A stretch of DNA of 64,000 bases. It comes from Chloroflexota bacterium. Its GTDB lineage: Bacteria; Chloroflexota; UBA6077; JACCZL01. Numbering within the stretch: the stretch's first letter is position 1; every line of letters begins with the position of its first letter. The stretch is from the NCBI GenBank assembly GCA_020845495.1, contig JADLFM010000001.1, forward strand, positions 141,386-205,385, given 5' to 3'. Both the position numbers and the translations under genes were made by a program. Below the pieces are notes generated by a model, which worked only from the letters and a program-made list of their open reading frames with translations, ran no database searches and was not told where the DNA came from. Positions 1-9,233 of the stretch are shown here, piece by piece.

Positions 1-245
1 CGCATTCTACTCGTCGGAGCGACAAACGCAAGGTTTCGGGCAGCCTCTCAGCCGGAGCGGGCGTCCGCCACCTCGGAGAGCCGTGCCGGCGGCGCGGGGG
101 TGTGGCGATGAAGCAAGCGTCGAGGCTCAGGGTGGCCGAGCGGCGCCGGCGGCGTGGAGGCCGTGGAGCGCAGCGCAACCGTTCCGCGTGGCGGAGCCTT
201 CTGCTACAGGGAGCCGGGCCGGCCGCATGGTACACTTCGCGCCGC
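1..245. other. left-edge stretch without a confident gene
   Basis: I see no recognisable gene here. One plus-strand frame is open from the window edge to a TGA at 109-111 and reads as about 36 residues beginning RILLVGATNARF. It could be the C-terminus of a gene starting outside the window, but it is too short to identify. The remainder is the presumed leader of the first glycosyltransferase. No convincing terminator or Shine-Dalgarno was found. Confidence 0.3.
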
Positions 246-1610
246 ATGGCGACCCTGACACCTGACCACGCCGCACTACGCCCGGTCGTGTTCGTGGCCC
301 GCGAGCCAGACGAGACACTACGAACGTTCCTGCCCGTCGTCGACGTGCTCCGCGAGACCTATGGCGTACCCGGCCGTCTCCTCTTCCACCATACGCCCGG
401 CACGTGGGCGAGGGAAGAGCTCGAGCGGCGGCATGTGCCCTTCGACGAAGTCGCGATTCCGCCGGGTCTGCCCGGCCCGCTTCAGCGCTTCGCGCGTGGG
501 CCGGTCGGGAGAACTGTCGACGAGGTCGCCCGCTTCTGGCGCGCGCGACGCCTCGCGCGGCGCCTGCTGGCGCGCGTGCGCCCCTCGGCCGTCGTCGTCA
601 TCCAGGACACACTGTTGTTCGAACGGTTCCTCGTTCGCGAGGCAAATCGGCGTGGCCTGCCAACGCTCGTAGTGCAGTGGGCGTTCAGCTACCCCCAGGC
701 GCTCTACGACCGCATCCGGACCCATCAGCACGGCTCTCGACGCGATGAGGAGCAGCGCAGTCCGATCCGAAGACTGATCGGGCCGGTCACGCGCCGCGTC
801 TATCGGGGCGCCCTGTCCGCGCTCGGCCTGTCGTTCGAGCTTGCCCCAAGCTACGGCGGGGGTGAGGCGCGCCTGTTCGCCGTGATGGGCGACGCATTTG
901 GGGAGCAGTACGTAGCCCAGGGCGTGCGCGGCAAGCAGATCGTCGCCACCGGGCACCCGACCCATGATGCCGTGTTCCGCCGCGCTCAGGCGCTCGGCCC
1001 CGCCGACCGCCAGGCGATCCGCCAGCACTTTGGCATCGACGAGGCGTCGACGGTGGTACTGTACGCGACGCAGCCGGTGCTCTGGCGGCGCGTCATGACC
1101 GCCGAGGCGCTCGAACGCAACGTCTGCGCGATGGCGGCCGCCGTCCACGCCGACCCATCCCGCAGGCTGGTCGTGAAGCTTCACCCTCGCGAACGCCTCG
1201 AGCAGTACGCCTTCTGCCAGAGGCTCGACCCGCCGGTGACGGTAATCCCACAGGCTGAGATGCCGGACCTGATCGCTGCTTGCGACCTGTTTGTGTCATC
1301 CTCGTCCTCGACGGTGCTGCTGGCGATGATGCTCGACCGGCCGATCGTCACCGTCAACTTTGATGACGTGCCCCATTTCGACGTCTTCGAGTCGATTGGT
1401 GGAACGCTCCACGTCCGGACCTATGAGGAATTCAGCCAGGCCGTGGAGCAGGCGCTTACGAGCCCCGCAGCCCGCGAGCGATTGGACCAGGCGCGCGCTC
1501 GCGTCCTCGCGCGGTACACCCGCTTCGACGGGCAAGCCGCCGAGCGGATCGCGGCGCTCCTGGCCGACGCTCTCGCTGTGCACCGCCCCCTGGCCGAGGC
1601 GACCGCATGA
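246..1610 (+). CDS. GT-B-fold glycosyltransferase / CDP-glycerol transferase-like polysaccharide protein
   Basis: A 454-residue protein if it starts at the ATG at 246. The frame is open back to a GTG at 102, but that stretch is Arg-rich and unlike the family. The first Rossmann strand begins about residue 12 (RPVVFVARE). The C-terminal half has KLHPRE and then an AACDLFVSSSSSTVL segment followed by DRPIVTV, the nucleotide-sugar-site arrangement of CDP-glycerol glycerophosphotransferase/UDP-GlcNAc 2-epimerase-like GT-B proteins. It probably transfers a sugar or polyol phosphate in envelope polysaccharide assembly on the cytoplasmic side. It is the first gene of a five-gene operon; its TGA overlaps the next ATG (ATGA). 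Donor and acceptor cannot be read from sequence. Confidence 0.75.
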   Translation: MATLTPDHAALRPVVFVAREPDETLRTFLPVVDVLRETYGVPGRLLFHHTPGTWAREELERRHVPFDEVAIPPGLPGPLQRFARGPVGRTVDEVARFWRARRLARRLLARVRPSAVVVIQDTLLFERFLVREANRRGLPTLVVQWAFSYPQALYDRIRTHQHGSRRDEEQRSPIRRLIGPVTRRVYRGALSALGLSFELAPSYGGGEARLFAVMGDAFGEQYVAQGVRGKQIVATGHPTHDAVFRRAQALGPADRQAIRQHFGIDEASTVVLYATQPVLWRRVMTAEALERNVCAMAAAVHADPSRRLVVKLHPRERLEQYAFCQRLDPPVTVIPQAEMPDLIAACDLFVSSSSSTVLLAMMLDRPIVTVNFDDVPHFDVFESIGGTLHVRTYEEFSQAVEQALTSPAARERLDQARARVLARYTRFDGQAAERIAALLADALAVHRPLAEATA

Positions 1611-2749
1611 AGGCGCTCATCCTCTGCCAAAGCCTCGGCGTGGGCGGCGCCGAGGAAGTGATCCTCGGGCAAAGTACCCACCTGGGCGGGGAGGGCGTTG
1701 ACGTCAACGTCGTGGCGCTCACTCGGCGCGGCCCGATCGCCGATGAGATCGCGGCGGCCGGCGTCCCGCTGCACGAGGTTCCCGGTGAGCCCGGCCCGCG
1801 CGATCCGCACGCGTTCTTGCGACTCGTCCGACTACTGCGGCGTGAGCAGCCAGACGTGGTCCACACCTATCTGATGACCGCCAACCTGTACGGGCGGCTC
1901 GCCGCGCTCATGGCCGGCGTGCCGGTGGTGATCGCGGCCGAGCAGAACGTCTACGCGCGCAAGCCGCGCAAGCATGCCCTGATGGAGCGAGCCCTCGCAG
2001 CCCGGACCTATCGGGTCGTCGCCTGCTGCCAGGCGGTCGGAGACTTCTACCGTCGACAGGTGGGGGTGCCCGCGCGCAAGATCGAGGTCATCTACAACGC
2101 CGTTCGATTTGGCACCCTGCCAGATGAAGGTGACCGAGCGGCGGCACGAGCAGCGCTCGGGCTGCCGGCCGATGGACTGATACTCGGGACGCTCGGACGG
2201 CTGACCCAGCAGAAGGGGCATGCGGTCCTGCTGCGCGCGTTGACTGTTCTGCACCGCGACCTCCCCAGTACACACCTCTTTCTCGCCGGGCGTGGCCCGC
2301 TCCACGATGCGCTTCAGGCTGACGCTTCCAGGCTCGGCATCGCGGACCGAGTCCACCTGCTCGGGGTGCGACGCGACCGCGACAGGCTGTTCGCGGCAAT
2401 GGATCTGTTCGTGCTGCCGTCGCGTTGGGAGGGGCTGTCGCTCGCACTCGTCGAGGCGATGGGGGCTGGCCGCCCGGTCGTCGCGACCACGGTCGGCGGC
2501 AATCCGGAGGTCGTCAGCCACGAGCGCACCGGACTGCTGGTCCCCCCAGACGACCCGGATGCGCTGGCCGAAGCGATCCGCCGCCTGGCGCGCGACGAGC
2601 AGGCGCGCCGCACCCTCGGACGGGCGGCCGCCGACGATGCACGCATCCGATTCGCCCTCGAACCGCACGTCGAGCAGATCGCCGCACTGTATCGGCGGGG
2701 CCTCACCGACCGAGGCCGGCTGCCCGTCATGACGGGAGCCGTGATGTGA
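1607..2749 (+). CDS. GT4 family glycosyltransferase
   Basis: A 380-residue GT-B retaining glycosyltransferase. The N-terminal acceptor domain opens with ILCQSLGVGGAEEVIL, the glycine-rich first loop of GT4 enzymes. The donor domain has LGTLGRLTQQKGH and the EX7E-type signature (SRWEGLSLALVEAMGAGRPVV), followed by GGNPE. It likely adds a hexose from a nucleotide sugar to a lipid-linked glycan. The start is fixed by the 4-nt ATGA overlap with the preceding gene. The end overlaps the GTG of the next gene, so it is translationally coupled on both sides. Family assignment is secure; substrate unknown. Confidence 0.9.
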   Translation: MKALILCQSLGVGGAEEVILGQSTHLGGEGVDVNVVALTRRGPIADEIAAAGVPLHEVPGEPGPRDPHAFLRLVRLLRREQPDVVHTYLMTANLYGRLAALMAGVPVVIAAEQNVYARKPRKHALMERALAARTYRVVACCQAVGDFYRRQVGVPARKIEVIYNAVRFGTLPDEGDRAAARAALGLPADGLILGTLGRLTQQKGHAVLLRALTVLHRDLPSTHLFLAGRGPLHDALQADASRLGIADRVHLLGVRRDRDRLFAAMDLFVLPSRWEGLSLALVEAMGAGRPVVATTVGGNPEVVSHERTGLLVPPDDPDALAEAIRRLARDEQARRTLGRAAADDARIRFALEPHVEQIAALYRRGLTDRGRLPVMTGAVM

Positions 2750-3915
2750 ACGGGCCACGGGTTACCCTGGTCAACTACACCTTGACGATGATGCGCGGCG
2801 GCGGTGAGACCCGCGACCTTGCGTTCGCCACCCACCTCCAAGACCTTGGCTGTGACGTGACCATTGCCAGTGTCGACCCGGTGCTCGGCCGCATTCGCCA
2901 CCCAATCGAGGGTTTCAAGACCCGCCTGCTGCGCGCGCCCTACTTTCGCGATCTGGTGTATCGGTTGATGGTGCTGCCGAAGACGGGGCGGCTCGCGACG
3001 TTCCTGCTGAACCAGGACGTGCGGCGCTTCAGCCAGCGCGTCGTAGACCTCGTGGCCGACCCCGCTTACCCCATCGACATTCTCCAGGCTGCCGGGCTCT
3101 ACCCGGTCGTCGAGGTGAAGCGACGACGGTCCGTGTCGGTCGTGATCCGCAATCAGGGTGGCCTGCCCGCGCGCTGGCTGCGGCCGTACGTGCCGCGCGC
3201 CGACGCAATCGTCGGCGACGGCTGGGATGCCGAGAACTTCGAACTGGCGCTTGGGCGCCCGCTCGTCGACATCCCGGGCGGCGTCGATGCGGCGCTGTTC
3301 CGGCCGGTCGAGCCAGATGAGGAGGTGTCCGCCCGGCTGGCGGGGCGCGACATCCTGCTGTATGTAGGGCGACTCGTGCCCCTGAAGAACCTGCCGTTGC
3401 TCGTCTCAGCCTTTGCGATCGTCAAGAAGGCTCGGCCGACAGCCGCGCTCGTCATCGTCGGCGAGGGGGCGTTGGAGCAGCCGGTACGCGAGCAGGTCAG
3501 CCGCCTGGGACTGGCGACGGACGTGACATTCCTCGGTCATCAGCCCCAGGGGCGCCTGCCGGCCCTCTACGCCGCGGCCGATATTGTCCTGCTCTCATCC
3601 TCGTTCGACAACTCCCCGAACTGCATCCTCGAAGCAAACGCCTGCGCGCGGCCGGTCGTCGCTACTCGGGTCGGCGGCGTGCCCCGCTACGTGACGGACG
3701 GCGAGAACGGGCTGCTGGCGAATGGGGCCGACGCGACTGGTTTCGCCGAAGCGGTCACGAGCCTGCTTCGTGACGCGGGTGCTCGCCGCCAGATGGGCGA
3801 GGCTGGTCGACGGCGCGTGCTCGCACGGCACTCCTGGCGTACGAGCGCTGAAAAGCTCCTGGCGCTCTATGAATCGCTCCTGGCGAGACACGCCGTGCCC
3901 ACTGGGGTAGACTGA
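2746..3915 (+). CDS. GT4 family glycosyltransferase
   Basis: A 389-residue GT4-type transferase. The start is the GTG at 2746, overlapping the upstream stop (GTGA) and giving VNGPRVTLVNYTLT. The open frame extends further upstream, but only as antisense-like Arg/Pro-rich sequence. It has the N-terminal MRGGGETR loop, the donor-domain strand ILLYVGRLVPLKNL and a signature SSFDNSPNCILEANACARPVV, where Asp stands at the first acidic position of the usual EX7E motif. This is common in GT4 sub-branches. It is followed by the next transferase 8 nt downstream. Substrate unknown. Confidence 0.88.
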   Translation: MNGPRVTLVNYTLTMMRGGGETRDLAFATHLQDLGCDVTIASVDPVLGRIRHPIEGFKTRLLRAPYFRDLVYRLMVLPKTGRLATFLLNQDVRRFSQRVVDLVADPAYPIDILQAAGLYPVVEVKRRRSVSVVIRNQGGLPARWLRPYVPRADAIVGDGWDAENFELALGRPLVDIPGGVDAALFRPVEPDEEVSARLAGRDILLYVGRLVPLKNLPLLVSAFAIVKKARPTAALVIVGEGALEQPVREQVSRLGLATDVTFLGHQPQGRLPALYAAADIVLLSSSFDNSPNCILEANACARPVVATRVGGVPRYVTDGENGLLANGADATGFAEAVTSLLRDAGARRQMGEAGRRRVLARHSWRTSAEKLLALYESLLARHAVPTGVD

Positions 3916-3923
3916 AGCCGCCG

Positions 3924-5153
3924 ATGCGCCTAGCAATTGTCTACCACCGGCCCTACTACCGTGACCCTGACGGTGGGCTCTGGGAAGCTGAGGGCTCCTT
4001 CTCCCGCTACGTCGAATCGATGGCGCGCTTCGTCGACGAGGTCGTGCTGATCTGCCCGCATCGACCGGCGCCCTTTGGCGGCGACGCCTACCGGCTGCGA
4101 GCCGAGAACGTCGTGCTCGCGCCGCTGCCGTTCTACGACCGACTCCCTCTCTTCTACCGCGCCTTACCACGCGCGCTCGCCGTGCTGTGGCGCACGTTGC
4201 CCACCTGCGATCTGGTCAATCTCCGCATCCCAACGCCGCTCGGAGTGTATGCCTACGTCGTGGCGAAGCTGCTCCGGAAGCAGCTCTTTCTCGTGGTAGT
4301 GGGGGACCTGGCCGGCGTGGCTACGTCGGTGCGGCCGACAAACCTGAAGCGAGTGGCGTACCGCGCGTACCTGGCCGTCGAGGAGTGGCTGCAAACGCGA
4401 ATGGTCGCCGGTGCGCCATCGTTCGTCAACGGGCAGGCGCTCTACCAGAAATACGCCCACCCGGGCCGCAAAGTGCTCCTCACCACGACTTCGACCATCT
4501 CGGATGCTGATGTCGTCGAGCGCGCTGACGTGGGGATCGACGCGCCGGAGCACGGTCCGATCCGGCTGCTCTGCGTCAGCCGGATCGATCCCCGCAAGGG
4601 GCTGCGCTACCTGCCATCGATGCTGTCGACGCTCGTCCGTGACGGTCACAATGTACGCCTCTCGATCGTCGGGCCAGTGGTCGGGACGCTCGGACGTGAG
4701 GAGCAGGAGCGCGTACTGGCATCGGCCAGGGCGGCGGGCATCGTGGGCCGCATCGACTTCCTCGGCACTCGGACGTTTCCCCAGGTGCTGGCACTGTGCC
4801 GCGAGCACGATCTGTTCGTCTTGCCGACGCTGCCCGGCGAGGGGGTACCGCGCGTGCTTCTGGAAGCGATGGCGTCGGGCTTGCCGGTCGTGGTCTCGGA
4901 TGTGGCCGGTGTGCCGACGCTGGTCCAGGACGAAGTCAATGGCTTGCTGGTCCCGCCAGCCGATCCAGGCTCCCTCGCAGCGGCCGTCGAACGGCTGATT
5001 CGGGACGGCGCCCTACGGCGCTCACTCATCGCCACCGGCCTGCGCGTCGCCCGCGCCCACACCGCCGACTCGCACGCCCGCAAGATCGCGCTGGGCCTGG
5101 TCAAGCTCGCCGGCATCCAACTTCGGCGCGACGGCACCAGCGTCACGTCATGA
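3924..5153 (+). CDS. GT4 family glycosyltransferase
   Basis: A 409-residue GT4-type transferase. The N-terminus (MRLAIVYHRPYYRDPDGGLWEAEG) leads into a hydrophobic patch typical of membrane-associated acceptor domains. The C-terminal donor domain has IRLLCVSRIDPRKGLRYL and LPTLPGEGVPRVLLEAMASGLPVVVSDVAG (EX7E present). The ATG lies 8 nt after the preceding stop and only a weak Shine-Dalgarno is visible. The TGA overlaps an ATG at 5150 of the next gene. It presumably acts on the same glycan as its neighbours. Confidence 0.88.
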   Translation: MRLAIVYHRPYYRDPDGGLWEAEGSFSRYVESMARFVDEVVLICPHRPAPFGGDAYRLRAENVVLAPLPFYDRLPLFYRALPRALAVLWRTLPTCDLVNLRIPTPLGVYAYVVAKLLRKQLFLVVVGDLAGVATSVRPTNLKRVAYRAYLAVEEWLQTRMVAGAPSFVNGQALYQKYAHPGRKVLLTTTSTISDADVVERADVGIDAPEHGPIRLLCVSRIDPRKGLRYLPSMLSTLVRDGHNVRLSIVGPVVGTLGREEQERVLASARAAGIVGRIDFLGTRTFPQVLALCREHDLFVLPTLPGEGVPRVLLEAMASGLPVVVSDVAGVPTLVQDEVNGLLVPPADPGSLAAAVERLIRDGALRRSLIATGLRVARAHTADSHARKIALGLVKLAGIQLRRDGTSVTS

Positions 5154-6439
5154 CAGGGTCAGTGGAGCCATTGCCGCCGCCCTCCATGCCCGGCCGCGGT
5201 ACGAGGCAGCGCACGGGCGCGAGCGAGAACCGTGGCCGTGCGCGAGGCACACGCCCTCGACGGAGGCCCTGGGCGAGTCAGAGATGCGGCCAGGAGGCGA
5301 GTCGGGAGCCGGACTCCGAATCGAGCGGATCGGGTCTCTGTGCGTCGCCGCCGATCCGAGTGGCAATTCCGTTGGCGGGCTTCAACTTATCCGGCGGCGT
5401 CAAGTCGCTCGTGGGCGTAGCCAACGGCCTCGCCGAGCGCGGGCACCACGTTCGCATCCTCGTCCCTGACTACGCGGCCACTCCGCCAATCCCGCTCCAC
5501 CCGGGCGTCCGGGTGCGCGTTCTGGCGAGTGGTCCGCACTGGCTGCCTGCTCCCGCCCGCAAGGTCGTTCACCTCCTACGGCTCGGCACGACGGCGACGG
5601 CCGGCGCGGACGTCTGCCTTGCCAACTACTTCACCACGGCGTACACGGCGCTCGCATCAAAGCTCGTGCGGGGCGACGCTGCCGCGCTCGCCTACAACGT
5701 GCGCGGCTACGAGCCGATGAGCCATGGTCTCCTCGCCGATGCCAGCCTGCCGACGCGCCTCGTGCGGGCTGGGCTGGCCTGGGCCAGCTATCGCCTGCCG
5801 CTTCGGAAGATCGTGACGACCGGCTGGCTGCGCGAGCAGGTCCGTGACCGGCACGCGTACGTCGTCGGGCATGGCATCGACCTGACGGTCTTCACGCTAC
5901 CGCCTGACCGATCGGCCAGAGGTCGCCTCCGGATCGGCACCATCGGCCGCGCCGGCGCCGCCAAAGGCTACCCCGACTTCCTGCGCGCGCTCGAACGCCT
6001 GCCGGCGAGCCTGCCAATCGAGATCGTGGTCGCCGCGCCGGACCCAGTGCCCCTACCGGCGCGCTTCCCTGTCACGGTCGAGCATCCATCGCCCGGGCAC
6101 GAGATGGCGGCCTACTACGGCCGCTGCGATGTCTTTGTGTTCTCGTCGCGCGGGGAGGGGTTCGGACTGCCGGCCCTCGAAGCCATGGCCTGTGGCTGTG
6201 CCGTGGTTACCACCGATAGCGGCGGAGTTCGCGCCTTCTCGAAACCCGACAAGAACTGCCTGATGGTCCCTCTCGCCGACCCGGCTGCGCTGGCCACGGC
6301 CGTCGAGCGTGCGGTCACGAACGGCGCCCTGCGCGCGCGAATCGCCCGAGCCGGCGTCGAGACGGCGCAGGCGTTCGGCCAGGACATCGTGTTGGAGCGC
6401 TTCTGCACCTACCTGGAGCGCCTGGCCGCCCAGCGGTGA
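5150..6439 (+). CDS. GT4 family glycosyltransferase with low-complexity N-terminus
   Basis: A 429-residue protein from the ATG at 5150, which overlaps the previous stop (ATGA). The first ~65 residues are Arg/Pro/Gly-rich and unlike the family. Recognisable homology begins at IRVAIPLAGFNLSGGVKS, just before which lies an in-frame GTG at 5360, so the true start may be 5360 (359 residues). The donor domain carries LRIGTIGRAGAAKGYPDF and SSRGEGFGLPALEAMACGCAVVTT. It is the last gene of the plus-strand operon and converges on the acetyltransferase at 6454 with a 14-nt gap. Confidence 0.82.
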   Translation: MTGSVEPLPPPSMPGRGTRQRTGASENRGRARGTRPRRRPWASQRCGQEASREPDSESSGSGLCASPPIRVAIPLAGFNLSGGVKSLVGVANGLAERGHHVRILVPDYAATPPIPLHPGVRVRVLASGPHWLPAPARKVVHLLRLGTTATAGADVCLANYFTTAYTALASKLVRGDAAALAYNVRGYEPMSHGLLADASLPTRLVRAGLAWASYRLPLRKIVTTGWLREQVRDRHAYVVGHGIDLTVFTLPPDRSARGRLRIGTIGRAGAAKGYPDFLRALERLPASLPIEIVVAAPDPVPLPARFPVTVEHPSPGHEMAAYYGRCDVFVFSSRGEGFGLPALEAMACGCAVVTTDSGGVRAFSKPDKNCLMVPLADPAALATAVERAVTNGALRARIARAGVETAQAFGQDIVLERFCTYLERLAAQR

Positions 6440-6453
6440 AGGAGACACGCCCT

Positions 6454-6930
6454 TCAGGCGTCCAGGATCACCCGCATCTCGTTCGTGGGCCGGAAGCCGT
6501 AGCGTTCGTAGACGTGGCGGCCCTGCTCCGATGCATGGAGCGCCAGTCGGCGGACGCCCCGTTCGCGGCACCAGTCAATCATGGTATCGAGCAGCCGGCT
6601 CGCCAGCCCGCGTCGCCGGTGGTCGAGATTGGTCCAGACGTTCAGGATGTACGCTTCGGGCGCGGCCTCGACGAGACCAGGGCGGGGTAACTGCTCCCGA
6701 AGCTGGATGCCACCCCCCGCGACGATCTGACCTCGATAGTCAATCACCCACGCCACGAACGCTCCGCGGCCGAGAGCATCGGCGATCGCACGGGCGGTCA
6801 CCACCTCGAAGGCGTCCCCCGGTAGGTCAAACTCGAGCCCCATCGACTCGAACATCCAGCGGCGATGGCGCGCGAGCACCAGCGCATCGGCGGGCACGGC
6901 CAGCCGCACGGCGTACGGATCGGCGCTCAC
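6454..6930 (-). CDS. GNAT family N-acetyltransferase
   Basis: A 158-residue protein starting at a GTG (6930) preceded by GGAG. The frame continues to a TTG at 6969, which is less likely. The GNAT fold is clear: the acetyl-CoA-binding motif A region reads NVWTNLDHRRRGLASRLLD and is followed by RGVRRLALHASEQGRHVYERYGF, the usual beta5-alpha4 end. It would transfer an acetyl group from acetyl-CoA to an amine; acceptor unknown. It follows the glycosyltransferase at 6997-8112 by 66 nt on the same strand, so it may modify an amino sugar of the glycan, though GNATs are often unrelated to neighbours. Confidence 0.82.
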   Translation of the reverse strand: MSADPYAVRLAVPADALVLARHRRWMFESMGLEFDLPGDAFEVVTARAIADALGRGAFVAWVIDYRGQIVAGGGIQLREQLPRPGLVEAAPEAYILNVWTNLDHRRRGLASRLLDTMIDWCRERGVRRLALHASEQGRHVYERYGFRPTNEMRVILDA

Positions 6931-6996
6931 AGGAGCTCCGCTCCCCAAAGACCGTGAGGCGAAGCGCAAAGGGTGCTCGTCACCGGCTCACTCCAT

Positions 6997-8112
6997 TCAC
7001 GCCACCGGGGTCGCGAAGCTCCGGCCTCGGCTGGTGTCAGCGGTCCACAGGAGCGTTTCGAGGAAGCGGGGCGCGTGGGTCGTCAACGAGTACTTCTCCT
7101 CGACCGTCTGGCGGCCAGCATCGCCAATCCTGCGGCGCAGCGCCGGGTCTTCGACCAGCATCGAGAGCTTGCCGATCCACTCCTCGGTGGTCGTCGCGAG
7201 CAGCCCGTTCGCGCCGTCCTCGACGATGTCGGTCGTGATGCCGACCGGCGAGCAGACCGGAGGGACGCCACAGCTCATGTAGAGGAGCGCCTTGAAGCCG
7301 CACTTGCCGCGCGTCCACTCAGTGTCCGGCATCGGCATGATCCCGATGTCGAAACCGTGCAGATCCTCGAGCTCGCGCTCCAGGCTCCAGCGTCGGACGG
7401 TCAGGTTCGGAGAGACCGGCGGCACGTAGCTCCCGCCAATCGCCCGGATCTCGACCTCGGGGTAGCGGCGGGTGATCTCGGTCAACGCCTCCCCGACCAT
7501 CTTGAGATACGGCGCCGTGGTGTTGCTGCCGCTCCAGCCGATCACCACCCGCTTGCCGGGATCGGCCGAGCGGTCACGCCGCGGCGCGAAGTGGTCGGTG
7601 TCGACCGGCGTCGGAATGACAACGATGTTGCGGTTGTAGGCTGAGGCGTAGGCCTTCAGGTTCTCGTTGCCGGCGATAACCGTCGTCGACAAGTTGACGA
7701 TCCGCGCCGTCTTGCTCGGCCGCTTCAACAGCCCGACCGTCCGGCTCGTGACGCCGGAGTTGAGCAGGTAGATGGCATCGTCAAAGTCGAAGATCATCGG
7801 CGGACCGGCGACCGCCAGTTTCTCCTCGATGAACGGTCCGCCGACCGGGAACGCTTCGCGGTGCACGAAGACCAGATCGACCTGAGAAGCGCGTCGAATG
7901 TCGAAGAAGCGGCTCATCGTGCTGAAGCCGAGCGATGCCACCTTGCGGACCATGCTACCCGGCGCGTAGCGAATGTTGTAGAGGTCGCTCGACATGAACG
8001 GCCGCAGGATCGGCTCAACACCATGCCTCTCGAGGTACGGAAAGTACTGCTCGACGCGCAGGCGATTCGACGGCGCTTCGGTCGGGTAGGGGACGATGAA
8101 CAGGGTCTTCAC
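6997..8112 (-). CDS. GT4-like glycosyltransferase (KCGFK-type)
   Basis: A 371-residue GT-B protein starting at GTG (VKTLFIVPYPTEAPSNRLRVEQY). The donor-domain signature reads GKCGFKALLYMSCGVPPVCSPVG. Lys/Phe-Lys stands where most GT4 enzymes have the first Glu of EX7E, a pattern typical of a distinct glycosyltransferase sub-branch in exopolysaccharide loci. RVVIGWSGSNTT forms the donor-domain first strand. It is separated by 169 nt from the epimerase gene upstream on the same strand. Donor and acceptor unknown. Confidence 0.82.
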   Translation of the reverse strand: MKTLFIVPYPTEAPSNRLRVEQYFPYLERHGVEPILRPFMSSDLYNIRYAPGSMVRKVASLGFSTMSRFFDIRRASQVDLVFVHREAFPVGGPFIEEKLAVAGPPMIFDFDDAIYLLNSGVTSRTVGLLKRPSKTARIVNLSTTVIAGNENLKAYASAYNRNIVVIPTPVDTDHFAPRRDRSADPGKRVVIGWSGSNTTAPYLKMVGEALTEITRRYPEVEIRAIGGSYVPPVSPNLTVRRWSLERELEDLHGFDIGIMPMPDTEWTRGKCGFKALLYMSCGVPPVCSPVGITTDIVEDGANGLLATTTEEWIGKLSMLVEDPALRRRIGDAGRQTVEEKYSLTTHAPRFLETLLWTADTSRGRSFATPVA

Positions 8113-8281
8113 AGTCGCTCTTTTTCACGAATGGTCGAGGCAGAATGAGCCACCGACGCTCCTGGTGAGATGGACGGGAGGATAGCCGTCCAGTGTGCTG
8201 GTGGGACGACCGAGGGAACGGCTATCGAGGTTGCTGACGAGATGGCCGCATCGGTCCGTCGAGGATGCAGCATCGGCTGGC

Positions 8282-9232
8282 TCATCGGTTCGCGGGCCGC
8301 GCGTCGCGGTCGTGCCGCCAGGCGACGGTGCGTTCCAGCCCCTCCTCGAACGAGACGCGTGGTTCGTAGCCGAGCAGGTGGCGCGCCTTGTCGACGTCGG
8401 CCAGCGAGTGCTTGACGTCACCCGGACGCGGCTTACCAAAGGCCGGCTCGATCGACGTCCGCATGATGCCGTTCAGCAGCCGGATCAGGTCGAGCAGGCT
8501 GTAACGCTGGCCGCAGGCGACGTTGAAGACCTGCCCGCCGACGCCCGGCGTCTCGGCCGCCTTCAGGTTCGCCTGCACCACGTTGTCGATGAAGGTGAAG
8601 TCGCGCGACTGGGTACCGTCGCCATGGACGACCGGCCGCTCGCCGGCGGCCATCAGCGCGATGAATTTCGGGATGACCGCCGCGTACTCAGACAACGGAT
8701 CTTGATACGGTCCAAAGACGTTGAAGTAGCGCAGCGATACCGTCTCCAGCCCGAACAGCCGGTTGAACACCGAGCAGTAGTACTCGCCGCTCAACTTGCT
8801 GACCGCGTAGGGCGAGAGGGGGTTGGGGGCCATCGTCTCGACCTTCGGCAGCACCGGCGTGTCGCCGTACACCGACGACGACGAGGCGCACACCACCCGG
8901 CCGACGCCGGCATCACGCGCCGCGACCAATACGTTCAGCGTCCCGGTCACGTTCGACTCGTGGCTAGCCAGCGGGTCGCGAACCGAGCGGGCCACGGACG
9001 GCAGCGCCGCCTGATGCAAGACCCGGTCGACGCCGAGCATGGCGCCGCGCAGCGTGTCGAGATCGCGGACGTCGCCCGTCACAACTTCGACGTCCGGCAG
9101 GTCGGCCAGATTCTCAGCCTTGCCGGTCACGAAGGTGTCGAGCACCCGAACCTGCTCGCCACGCGCTGCAAGCGCACGCGCCAGGTTCGAGCCGATGAAA
9201 CCGGCCCCGCCGGTCACGAGATAGCGCGCCAT
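8282..9232 (-). CDS. NAD-dependent epimerase/dehydratase (UDP-glucose 4-epimerase-like)
   Basis: A 316-residue short-chain dehydrogenase of the extended type. MARYLVTGGAGFIGSNLARAL carries the GxxGxxG NAD-binding loop, and the catalytic YAVSK (Tyr-x3-Lys) is preceded by CASSSSVYGDT, the serine strand. The start at ATG 9232 lies one base below the stop of the upstream membrane transferase; a longer in-frame reading to 9355 would overlap that gene. It probably interconverts or dehydrates a nucleotide sugar (UDP-Glc/UDP-Gal or a UDP-uronate) for the transferases in the same operon. It is the last gene of the long minus-strand operon. Exact substrate unassigned. Confidence 0.88.
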   Translation of the reverse strand: MARYLVTGGAGFIGSNLARALAARGEQVRVLDTFVTGKAENLADLPDVEVVTGDVRDLDTLRGAMLGVDRVLHQAALPSVARSVRDPLASHESNVTGTLNVLVAARDAGVGRVVCASSSSVYGDTPVLPKVETMAPNPLSPYAVSKLSGEYYCSVFNRLFGLETVSLRYFNVFGPYQDPLSEYAAVIPKFIALMAAGERPVVHGDGTQSRDFTFIDNVVQANLKAAETPGVGGQVFNVACGQRYSLLDLIRLLNGIMRTSIEPAFGKPRPGDVKHSLADVDKARHLLGYEPRVSFEEGLERTVAWRHDRDARPANR

Positions 9233-9233
9233 A